Origin: Brevundimonas sp.
Lineage (GTDB): Bacteria; Pseudomonadota; Alphaproteobacteria; Caulobacterales; Caulobacteraceae
DNA: 32,384 nt
Direction: 5' to 3'
Assembly: GCF_018608325.1 (NCBI RefSeq)
Contig: NZ_JABAZW010000049.1
Coordinates: 1 to 32,384 of the forward strand
A program made the translations under genes and the position numbers. Below the pieces are notes generated by a model. It was given only the letters and a program-made list of their open reading frames with translations. It did no database searches and was not told the DNA's origin. Numbering within the stretch: position 1 is the first letter of the stretch; each line of letters starts with the position of its first letter. Positions 19,625 through 27,704 of this stretch are shown here, one piece after another.

Positions 19625-21117
19625 GGTGCGCTGATCCGGTCGTCGCGTTGCAGATAGTCGTTCAGGGTCTGGGGGCTGCTGGACGCCGCCAGCAGGGCCG
19701 CCAGACTGAGATCATATTCATAGGCGGCCACCGCCCTTTGCAGGCGCGCGGCCCCCAGCAGGTTGCGGGCGTCCACCACCGCAGAGACAGGGGATTCGCC
19801 CTCGCGGAAGGCGATCTCCTGCACCCGCAGGTTTTCGGTCGCCGCCGTCAGGCTGGAGTCCATCGACAGGAACTGCCGACGCGCCAGGTCGACCTGATTA
19901 TAGGCGCGCGTGACCAGCAGCCGCGCGTCGTCGCGCGCCTGACGTTCCATCTCGCCCGCGGCCTGCGCCTGTGACCGGGCGGCGCCGGCCATGCGACGAC
20001 GGTCGATGGACGACATCAGGGTGTAGCGCGCCCCGATGCCGACGGCCCAGTCCGGCTCGGTCGGCAGGGCGTTGTCGGGGTTCAGATTGTAGGTTCCGAA
20101 GGCATAGACGGTGGGCCGGAACCGCGACTCCGCCAGATCGACGCCCGCTTCGGCCAGATCGCGGGTGGCCTGGGCCTGGGCGATGCGGGCGTTGGACTGG
20201 GACGCCTGGGCGACAAAGACGTCCATCGGCCCGACCGAGGTGCGGTTGACGAACAGCGACGTTGTGGGCGTCACCCCATCGTCAAGGTTCAGAACCCGAC
20301 CCAGCGATTGAACCGAGTTGTCGTATTCCAGCTGGGCACGGTCCAGTTGGCGCTGTGAAGCATCGCGGGCCACCTGCACCTGCAGCGTCTGGGCGTGGCT
20401 GAGCACGCCTTCGCGCTCCATCCGCTCGGCGTTGCGCAGATGAAGATCAAAGCCGTCGCGGGTTTCGGTGGATATGCGCACCGCCTCCGCCGCCAGCACC
20501 TGTCCGAAATAGGCGCGGGCCAGATTGACGCCTTCCAGATCCACGGCCTCGCGGCGGCGCGCCTGGGCCAGATCGACATTGGCGGCGGCGGCGCGTTGCA
20601 GGGCGGGGATGGCGCCGCCGCTGTAGATGGGCTGCAACGCGGTCAGGGTTGGGCGAAACGCGGTGTCCTCGACCTCCAGCCGCACATCGGTGGGCAAGGC
20701 GGCGAAGATTTCCGGCAGGGCGGCCTGCAGCCGTTGTCCGACGGTCTGAAGAATATCACCCGGTATGCCGGGCAGGTCCGAGATCAATCCCGGAATGGCG
20801 GCGCCCAGTTCGGACTGGGCCTTGTCCAGCGCGCCGGTCAGGGAGATGTCGAAGGTCTTGCGGTAGCGGATGGCCTGAGCGTCCAGCGACACTGTGGGCC
20901 GCCGCAGACCCGCCGCCGCAGCCGCCTGTTCGCTGGCGGCGTCCACGCCGTAACCGGCTGCGCGTGACAGGCTGGAGGAGGAGCGCAGGCGCGCCGTGGC
21001 TTCGGCATAGGTCAGCGGCGTCTGCTGCGGCGACGCCGTCTGGGCGGACGCAGCGCCTGCGAGAAACAACGCGAAGGGCAGTCCGATCCATGCTGAAGCC
21101 ATCATCGATCCTTGCAA
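19621..21117 (-). CDS. TolC family outer membrane protein
   Basis: Signal peptide and OEP repeats (VNLARAYFGQVLAAEAVRI, FREGESPVSAVVDARNLLGAARLQRAVAAYEYDLSLAALLAASS); 4-nt overlap with the adaptor. Confidence 0.88.
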   Translation of the reverse strand: MQGSMMASAWIGLPFALFLAGAASAQTASPQQTPLTYAEATARLRSSSSLSRAAGYGVDAASEQAAAAAGLRRPTVSLDAQAIRYRKTFDISLTGALDKAQSELGAAIPGLISDLPGIPGDILQTVGQRLQAALPEIFAALPTDVRLEVEDTAFRPTLTALQPIYSGGAIPALQRAAAANVDLAQARRREAVDLEGVNLARAYFGQVLAAEAVRISTETRDGFDLHLRNAERMEREGVLSHAQTLQVQVARDASQRQLDRAQLEYDNSVQSLGRVLNLDDGVTPTTSLFVNRTSVGPMDVFVAQASQSNARIAQAQATRDLAEAGVDLAESRFRPTVYAFGTYNLNPDNALPTEPDWAVGIGARYTLMSSIDRRRMAGAARSQAQAAGEMERQARDDARLLVTRAYNQVDLARRQFLSMDSSLTAATENLRVQEIAFREGESPVSAVVDARNLLGAARLQRAVAAYEYDLSLAALLAASSSPQTLNDYLQRDDRISAP

Positions 21118-21214
21118 AGTCTAGGTGACGATCCTGAAGCGGCGCCGTCGGGTCAAGCAAGTTCTCAGATCGTGAGGCGGTTCCGACGCATCATCGACTA
21201 TTCTTGGCATGAAA

Positions 21215-21243
21215 AACGCCCATTCAACGGGTGAATGGGCGTT
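21215..21243 (-). terminator. Rho-independent terminator for the 21267..22148 gene
   Basis: Perfect 11-bp stem AACGCCCATTC / GAATGGGCGTT with a 7-nt loop. Read on the minus strand it continues into TTTTTC. Confidence 0.85.
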
Positions 21244-21266
21244 CTTTCGGGCATTGGAAGTCGGTC

Positions 21267-22148
21267 TTAACGACGGACGCGCGTTTCCAGTTCGCCAAGG
21301 CGGCGCGTCAGATAGGCGGTTTCATCGGCAGACGGGTTGTAGCGGCCATAGGCGGCTTCCAGACGCGTCAGGTCGCCCAGTTGGACCCGTACATCGGCGG
21401 CGTCGGCGCGGGTGAGGGCGCCCGAACGCTCGGCGGCGGTCACGGCGGTTTCAAGCGCGGTCAGGCGCACGCGCGGCGTTTGCGTGACGGCTGGCGGCTG
21501 CACTGCGGGACCGTCGCCGACGCGGGCGTCCAGGGCGTCCAGACGGCTGTCCAGATCGTTACGCTCGCTGGCGGTGATCGAACCCTTGGCGGCGTAGCGC
21601 GTCTCCAACTGGATCAAGGCCTGATAGTCGGTCTTCAGACGCGTCGCCTCGGTGCGGGTGATCCGGCGCGCGTTGACGGAGGCGTCGACGCGGGATTCGA
21701 ATGCGGCGCGGCCCTGGGCGACGGTGTTCACATCGCCATAGCCCGATGCGCCGGATTCCAGCGTCTGGGTCAGGGCGTTGTACCGGCTGTTCAGATCGGC
21801 GCGTTCCTCGTTGGTGAAGCGGCCATCGGCGGCATAACGCGTTTCGAGGTCGACCAGGGCCGTATAGTCGGCGCGCAGGCGCGTCGCGGCGGCGCTGGAG
21901 ATTTGTCCGACGCGCAGGCTGCTGTCGACACGCGTGTTGAACTGGCTCTGACCGTCACGCAGCGGACGGCCGCCGCGCAGCCAGGCCTGATCCAGAGCTG
22001 AAACGCCAAGGCGGTCGCCGAACAGCGCGCCGACCACGGCGCCCAGCCGGTCCTGGTTCGTCTGGTTATTCGTCTGGGCATGTGCAGAGCCAGCGCCCAC
22101 AGCCAGAGCAGTGGCGGCGACGAGGGCGAGGCGGGTGCGGGGTGTCAT
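21267..22148 (-). CDS. Secreted hypothetical protein with about three ~64-aa helical repeats
   Basis: Signal peptide MTPRTRLALVAATALAVGAGSAHAQ. Repeats: FNTRVDSSLRVGQISSAAATRLRADYTALVDLETRYAADGRFTNEERADLNSRYNALTQTLE / FESRVDASVNARRITRTEATRLKTDYQALIQLETRYAAKGSITASERNDLDSRLDALDARVG / a diverged third copy. Confidence 0.8.
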   Translation of the reverse strand: MTPRTRLALVAATALAVGAGSAHAQTNNQTNQDRLGAVVGALFGDRLGVSALDQAWLRGGRPLRDGQSQFNTRVDSSLRVGQISSAAATRLRADYTALVDLETRYAADGRFTNEERADLNSRYNALTQTLESGASGYGDVNTVAQGRAAFESRVDASVNARRITRTEATRLKTDYQALIQLETRYAAKGSITASERNDLDSRLDALDARVGDGPAVQPPAVTQTPRVRLTALETAVTAAERSGALTRADAADVRVQLGDLTRLEAAYGRYNPSADETAYLTRRLGELETRVRR

Positions 22149-22335
22149 GGGGAGGTCCTGTTGGCCTTTGATCGAGTGACGGAGAACGGCGTGCGGCGAG
22201 GATGGTTGCCTCGCGCCCAGCTTGACCATTGGATGACACGACGTGGTTCGGGCGCAAAGCGCTGCGATGTAAAATCCTGTCCAGGCCCACTGGCCGTCGC
22301 TCATTTCGCTGATGCCGGATGATTGATTCTAAAAA

Positions 22336-22348
22336 TGAGCAATGATCA
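22336..22348. promoter_or_regulatory. Candidate TetR-type operator site 1 (TGAGCAATGATCA), upstream of the KAS III operon
   Basis: Resembles sites near the tetR gene at 29586, 30316 and 30333; lies in an unusually AT-rich intergenic stretch. Confidence 0.45.
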
Positions 22349-22392
22349 ATAAATTTATGGACAAGCCTTTTGCGAGGTGCTGCTGTTAGACC

Positions 22393-22491
22393 ATGACCCC
22401 GAAACACGACGGTTCACCCATGCTGCGAAATGCCTTCAGGGATAAGAATACGGGCCTGACCGCCCGTCACGTGCAGGGTGCGTCGCAATGA
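22393..22491 (+). CDS. Candidate short leader ORF (32 aa): MTPKHDGSPMLRNAFRDKNTGLTARHVQGASQ
   Basis: ATG at 22393; its TGA at 22489-22491 overlaps the KAS III ATG (22488-22490) as ATGA, the same coupling used elsewhere in this operon. No strong ribosome-binding site seen. Confidence 0.3.
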   Translation: MTPKHDGSPMLRNAFRDKNTGLTARHVQGASQ

Positions 22492-23483
22492 CGGGGCTGG
22501 CCTTCGTTGGATATGGCGCGGCTCTACCCGAAAGGCGCAGGCCGTCGTCTGAACTGGACGCTGTATTCGGCCAATCATCGGGATGGACTGAAGGGCAGTT
22601 CGGCATCTCCAGTCGAGCGGTCGCGTCGCCTGAGGAAACAACCTCCGTTTTGGGCGCCCGCGCGGCGAGAGCGGCGCTTGAGATGGCGGGGTGGGGCGAG
22701 GGGGATTTCGACGTTCTGATCGGCGCCTGCGGCGTGATGGAGCAGCCGATTCCGGGAACCTCAGTCTTGATCCAGAATGAACTGGGATTGGGCAAATCTG
22801 GCATCTGGGCGTTTGACGTGAACCAGACCTGCCTGTCGTTCCTGGCTGCGCTGGACATCGTCGCCATGGGGTTTGCGACGGGGCGCTGGAAACGCGCGCT
22901 GGTGGTGTCGAGCGACATTGCATCAGCGGGGCTGGATTGGGCGACCCCAGCCTCGGCCGCCATTTTCGGCGACGGGGCGGCGGCGGTCTGCATCGAGGCG
23001 CGGGCGGATGATGAAGGCCCCGCTCTGATCAGTCGCCGGTTCGAAACCTATGGCGAGGGCAAGGATCTGGCCGTCCTGCGCTCTGGCGGCACACGGATCC
23101 GCGCCACGGACGGTTATGAGGCGTTGCTGGAGGGCGCGCGGTTCCGCATGGACGCCTTCGGGGTGTTCAAGGCGGCGGCCAAGGTCTTGCCGCGCATGAT
23201 CGACGGGGTGCTGGAGGAGGCGGGCCTGACGCGCGAAACCGTCGATCTGGTCATCTGCCATCAGGCCAGCCGACCCGGCGTCGAACATGTGCGGCGATTG
23301 ATGGGCGGCGACCCGGAACGGGTCATCGACATCTTCTCGGATCGCGGCAACCAGATCGCCGCGTCTCTGCCCAGCGGCTTGGTCGAGGCGCAGTCTCTGG
23401 GGCGGGTGAAGCCGGGAACAACAGTTCTTCTGCTGGGAACCGCCGCCGGAATCAGCGCGGCGGCCATGGTGCTGCGGTTCTGA
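22488..23483 (+). CDS. 3-oxoacyl-ACP synthase III family protein (FabH/OleA-like thiolase fold)
   Basis: Cys in FDVNQTCLSFLAALD, His in VICHQASRPG, Asn in SDRGNQIAASLPSGL, and the FGDGAAA motif: the KAS III Cys-His-Asn triad. Confidence 0.88.
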   Translation: MTGLAFVGYGAALPERRRPSSELDAVFGQSSGWTEGQFGISSRAVASPEETTSVLGARAARAALEMAGWGEGDFDVLIGACGVMEQPIPGTSVLIQNELGLGKSGIWAFDVNQTCLSFLAALDIVAMGFATGRWKRALVVSSDIASAGLDWATPASAAIFGDGAAAVCIEARADDEGPALISRRFETYGEGKDLAVLRSGGTRIRATDGYEALLEGARFRMDAFGVFKAAAKVLPRMIDGVLEEAGLTRETVDLVICHQASRPGVEHVRRLMGGDPERVIDIFSDRGNQIAASLPSGLVEAQSLGRVKPGTTVLLLGTAAGISAAAMVLRF

Positions 23484-24466
23484 TGCGGCGTGCACTGGTT
23501 ACAGGCGCGACAGGCGGGTTGGGGCTGGCTCTGACCGAGGGGCTGATTGCAGCCGGATATGCCGTGCGTGCGACAGGACGGTCTGCTGGCGCCGTGCAGC
23601 GGCTGAAGGCCATGGGCGCGGATGTGGTCCTATGCGATCTGCTGCAGGCTGACCTGACCCGATTGTGCGACGGCGTTGATGTGGTCTTTCACGCGGCGGC
23701 CCTGTCCAGCCCCTGGGGGGCGGAAGCGGTGTTTCAGCGCATCAATGTCGATGTGACCGAGAGGCTGCTGGCGTCGGCGCAGGTGACGGGGTGCGACGCC
23801 TTCGTCTTCGTGTCGTCGCCATCGATCTATGCCGATTTCAAGGATCAGGAGGGGCTGACAGAGGACAGCCCGCCGACCCTGCGCCCGTTGAACGCCTATG
23901 CCCGAACCAAGCTGACGGCTGAGCGGCAGGTGCTGGCGGCGGATCGGCCCGGCTTCCGCACAATCTCCATCCGTCCGCGCGCCCTGATCGGGCCGGATGA
24001 TGCGGTTCTGCTGCCCCGGATTCTTGAGATGGTTCGACGCGGCAGGCTGCCTGTCCTGCGCGGCGGCGTCGCCCGGATCGACCTGACGGACGTGCGCGAT
24101 GCGGTGAAGGCCCTGGTGCTGGCGGACCAGAATCGTGAGGCAGTGGGCGGGCGGCCAATCAATATCTCGGGCGGTCAGCCGATCCGTATTCTCGATCTGG
24201 CTGAGCGGTTGTGTGAGGTTTTGGAAGTGAGGCCACGGCTGGTCCCCGTTCCGATGGCGCCGATGCGGGTTCTGGCCTCGGTGTCAGAGACGGTGTGTGG
24301 CGCATGGCCGGGCCGCCCCGAGCCGAAGATCACCCCCTATACTCTGGCCATCCTGGCCTATTCCCAGACCTTCGACCTGTCCTATGCGCGGACCGCTCTA
24401 GGCTATTCACCCGCCCATGATGCGGTGGCGATTGCGCTGGATCTGGCGCCGAGGATGGCGGCATGA
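23483..24466 (+). CDS. NAD(P)-dependent epimerase/dehydratase, 3beta-HSD/OleD-like extended SDR
   Basis: N-terminal nucleotide-binding TGATGGLG, FHAAALSSPWG, SSPSIYADF, and YARTK (YxxxK) catalytic motif; 1-nt TGATG overlap with the upstream gene. Confidence 0.88.
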   Translation: MRRALVTGATGGLGLALTEGLIAAGYAVRATGRSAGAVQRLKAMGADVVLCDLLQADLTRLCDGVDVVFHAAALSSPWGAEAVFQRINVDVTERLLASAQVTGCDAFVFVSSPSIYADFKDQEGLTEDSPPTLRPLNAYARTKLTAERQVLAADRPGFRTISIRPRALIGPDDAVLLPRILEMVRRGRLPVLRGGVARIDLTDVRDAVKALVLADQNREAVGGRPINISGGQPIRILDLAERLCEVLEVRPRLVPVPMAPMRVLASVSETVCGAWPGRPEPKITPYTLAILAYSQTFDLSYARTALGYSPAHDAVAIALDLAPRMAA

Positions 24467-25308
24467 CGCGCTGTCAGGTCCATGTGTTGAAGGCAGGTTC
24501 GTGTCGTCACCCGGAGGCGATGGCGCGAAGCGGCGCGGGCTGGGCGCCGGTCGAGTTTCCGGCTCTGGCAGGCCTGATCATGCACCCGACGGTGGGGCCG
24601 GTGCTGTTCGACACCGGCTATGACCCGGCCTTCTTCAGGGCGACCCAGCCGTTTCCAGAGCGGTTCTATCGCTGGACGACGCCAGTCGATCTGCCGGACG
24701 GGCGGGCTGTCGTCGACCAGTTGGGCCGCTTCGGCTTGAAGCCGGAGGATGTGCGGGCGGTCGTCATCTCGCATTTCCACGGCGACCATATCGCTGGGCT
24801 GCACGCCTTTCCTAAAGCGACGCTGTTTTGCGCGCGGGCAGGATTGGCGGATGTGCGCGGTCATGGGCGATTGGCGCGGGTCCGGCGCGGCATTCTGGAT
24901 GGACTGTTGCCCGCCGATATCGACGCCCGCGGGCGCTTTTTCGAGGATCTGCCGCGTGCGCCGCTGGGTGATGACATGGCGCCCTTCAGCGATGGCGCAG
25001 ACCTGTTTGGCGACGGCTCCATGCTGGCGGTTCCTCTACCAGGCCATTGTCCGGGGCATTGGGGGGTGGTCCTGCGAGGCGAGGACGACCGGCGTCATTT
25101 CCTGATCGGAGACGCCGCATGGTCGCGACGCGCTGTACGCGACGACGCCCCGCCGCCGCGCCTGACCACCAGTATCCTGGGCGAGACGGAAACCTATCGC
25201 CGGACCCTGCATGATCTGCATCGCCTCTGGACACGAAACGCCGACCTGGTGGTGACGCCGTCACATTGCGCCGAAGCAGCGGCGGAGATCGGCGGCGATG
25301 ACGCCTGA
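24463..25308 (+). CDS. MBL-fold metallo-hydrolase
   Basis: HFHGDHIAG (HxHxDH), PGHCPGHWGV and GDAAWS metal-binding motifs; ATGA overlap. Confidence 0.9.
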   Translation: MTRCQVHVLKAGSCRHPEAMARSGAGWAPVEFPALAGLIMHPTVGPVLFDTGYDPAFFRATQPFPERFYRWTTPVDLPDGRAVVDQLGRFGLKPEDVRAVVISHFHGDHIAGLHAFPKATLFCARAGLADVRGHGRLARVRRGILDGLLPADIDARGRFFEDLPRAPLGDDMAPFSDGADLFGDGSMLAVPLPGHCPGHWGVVLRGEDDRRHFLIGDAAWSRRAVRDDAPPPRLTTSILGETETYRRTLHDLHRLWTRNADLVVTPSHCAEAAAEIGGDDA

Positions 25309-26554
25309 CCGCAAAGTCATCGGTCGGGCCTGGGCGGCGACGCAGTTCGACAGGCTTCGTTTGCGAACCCGCGCCGACGTGGAGCGGCGCCAGAACGACC
25401 TGTGGCGACGGCTGCAGCCGGTGCTGGCGCGCACCCCGGCTCTGGCTGCCTATGCCGGACGTCCGCTGGGTGAGTTCCCGATTTTTACGCCTACGAAGGT
25501 GCGCGCCGCCTTTGCAGATTGGAACACGCTGGGTCTGGATGAAGCCTCGGTCATGGCGGCGGCGCAGGCGGCTGAGGAAGGGCGCGACGGTGGTCTTGCT
25601 GGCGGCGTGACAGCAGGCTTTTCAACGGGCTCCAGCGGTTCGCGTGGTCTGTTTCTCGCCAGCCCAACCGAGCGCGCCGCCTATGTCGGTCATGCCCTGG
25701 CGCGGCTGTTGCCGCTGGATGCGCCGTTGCGGACCTGGCGTATCGCGCTTTGCCTGAGGGCCGACAGCGCCCTTTATCGGGATGTCGGCGGGGCTGGTCG
25801 GGTGTCGTTCGACTTCATCGGTCTGGATACGCCTGCAGATCAGCGAATGGCGCGTCTCGAGGCGTTTCAGCCGCATGTGCTGATCGCGCCGTCGCATGTC
25901 CTGGCGGATATTGCACGACGGGCGGGCGAGGGCGTTCGGTGGCCGTTGCGGCGTCTGCTTTATGGCGCTGAACCGATGGGCGAGGGCGAACGCGACTGGA
26001 TCGGCCAGCGATTGGGCTTGAGGCCTGATCCCATCTATCAGGCGACCGAGGGCTTTTTGGGTGCGGCCTGTCGGTTCGGGACGCTGCATCTGAACGAGGA
26101 CGTGCTGATCATCGAGCGTGACCCCATTGCGGGCACGAACCGTTTTCGTCCCATCGTCACTGATCTGAGGCGGGTCAGCCAGCCGGTGGTGCGGTTGCGG
26201 CTGGACGATGTGTTGGAGCCTGCTGGCCCGTGCCGATGCGGTTCGCCGTTGCTTGCGGTGCGGGGCGTGGAAGGCCGTTATGACGACCTATGGCGCTGGG
26301 GCGACCACGTCATTCCGCCGCGTGACGTGGAGGACGCTCTGGCTCACGCCTTGGGTCCGCAGCAGGATTGGCGCGTGACGGGCAGTGCAAAGGGCGTGGT
26401 GATCGAGGTCGATCCTGCCGTGGCGCCTGTCGCCGTAGGGGCGTTGGACGGGTTGTTGTCGAAGGTTGAGAACGGTCCGACAATCGTTGTCGCTCCATCG
26501 CCGATCTGGGATCAGCCGAAGCGTCGGCGCATCCGGTGGTCTGATGCCCAATAG
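25298..26554 (+). CDS. F390 synthetase / phenylacetate-CoA ligase-like adenylate-forming enzyme
   Basis: STGSSGSRGLFL phosphate-binding motif, YQATEGFLG, LRLDDVLEPAGPCRCGSPLLAVRGVEGRYDD; 11-nt overlaps on both sides. Confidence 0.82.
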   Translation: MTPDRKVIGRAWAATQFDRLRLRTRADVERRQNDLWRRLQPVLARTPALAAYAGRPLGEFPIFTPTKVRAAFADWNTLGLDEASVMAAAQAAEEGRDGGLAGGVTAGFSTGSSGSRGLFLASPTERAAYVGHALARLLPLDAPLRTWRIALCLRADSALYRDVGGAGRVSFDFIGLDTPADQRMARLEAFQPHVLIAPSHVLADIARRAGEGVRWPLRRLLYGAEPMGEGERDWIGQRLGLRPDPIYQATEGFLGAACRFGTLHLNEDVLIIERDPIAGTNRFRPIVTDLRRVSQPVVRLRLDDVLEPAGPCRCGSPLLAVRGVEGRYDDLWRWGDHVIPPRDVEDALAHALGPQQDWRVTGSAKGVVIEVDPAVAPVAVGALDGLLSKVENGPTIVVAPSPIWDQPKRRRIRWSDAQ

Positions 26555-27704
26555 GGTGCTGATCACAGGCGCGCGGGCGCCGGCTGCGCTCGATCTGGCG
26601 CGCAGTTTCGCCGCGGCGAACTGGGAAGTTCATCTGGCGGACAGTTGTGCCTGTCTGATGGCGCGATGGTCTGGCGTGGCCGAGGCTGTGCATCGGTACG
26701 CCTCGCCGAAACTGCAGTCAGAGATTTTCAGGTCTGATCTTCAATCTCTGATGCAGAGATTTGAATTTAATCTGATTGTTCCTGTGTGTGAGGAAGTCTT
26801 TCATCTGGCTGAGGCTGCGGCTTCGCTGGGTTTTGCCGACCGCCTCTTTGCGCCGTCGCCGCAGGTTTTGAATGACCTCCATTCCAAAAGTCGCTTCGTT
26901 CAGGTGTGCGAGCGGTTAGGGATTTCGGTCCCGAAAACACGTCGGATCAGCGGGCAGGCGGAACTGGATCAGTTGGCGCCGGAGACGGAAAGACTGGTGT
27001 TCAAGCCGGAGTATTCCCGCTTTGGAGCCGAGATCCTGATCGGCCCATCCGCGTCGCAACTGACCCAAATTTCACCTGCCGAAGACCGTGTCTGGGTAGC
27101 GCAGGATCGGATCGTGGGTGAGGAGGTCTGTTTTCATGCTGTTGCAGTGAACGGCGTCCTGACGGCTTTTGCCGCCTATGGTTCGCCATGGCGCAGGCCG
27201 GGCGGCGTCGGTTATGCCTTTGAATCGCTGGCCGAGGTGGCTGCGGCCCCTTTGTTCGAGGCGGCGCAACGGTTGGCAGGCTTTGTCAGGGACGGCCAGT
27301 TCGCCTGTGACGCCATCATCGACGCTGACGGCCGTCCCTGGATGATCGAATGCAATCCGCGTGGCACCAGCGGTCTGCATCTGTTCGGAGGGCGTAGTGA
27401 ACTGGCCTTGGCGATGACCGGGCAGGCGGACCGTCTGGTCAGGGGGCGTGAACGCGGGCATCTGGGATTGGCGATGTGGCTCTATGGCCTGCCAGAGGCG
27501 ATCAAGCAGAGGCGTATGGCGTCCTGGTCGCGTGAACGGCGCGAGGGGCAGGACGTGATCGCCAGGGGCGGCGGCGCGGCGCCTGTGTTGGGTGCTCTGA
27601 TCGACAGCGCCGTCTTTTCGATGCGCGCGGCGCGGACCGGATGCAGTCTGGAGCAGGCCATGACCCGTGATATCGAATGGAACGGCCCCGGAGGCGCGCA
27701 ATGA
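26544..27704 (+). CDS. ATP-grasp domain protein (carboxylate-amine ligase-like)
   Basis: MPNRVLITGARAPAALDLARSFAAANWEVHLADS, LVFKPEYSRFGAEILIG, VAQDRIVGEEVCFHAVAVNG, DAIIDADGRPWMIECNPRGTSG: ATP-grasp lysine and Mg-ligand motifs. Confidence 0.85.
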   Translation: MPNRVLITGARAPAALDLARSFAAANWEVHLADSCACLMARWSGVAEAVHRYASPKLQSEIFRSDLQSLMQRFEFNLIVPVCEEVFHLAEAAASLGFADRLFAPSPQVLNDLHSKSRFVQVCERLGISVPKTRRISGQAELDQLAPETERLVFKPEYSRFGAEILIGPSASQLTQISPAEDRVWVAQDRIVGEEVCFHAVAVNGVLTAFAAYGSPWRRPGGVGYAFESLAEVAAAPLFEAAQRLAGFVRDGQFACDAIIDADGRPWMIECNPRGTSGLHLFGGRSELALAMTGQADRLVRGRERGHLGLAMWLYGLPEAIKQRRMASWSRERREGQDVIARGGGAAPVLGALIDSAVFSMRAARTGCSLEQAMTRDIEWNGPGGAQ

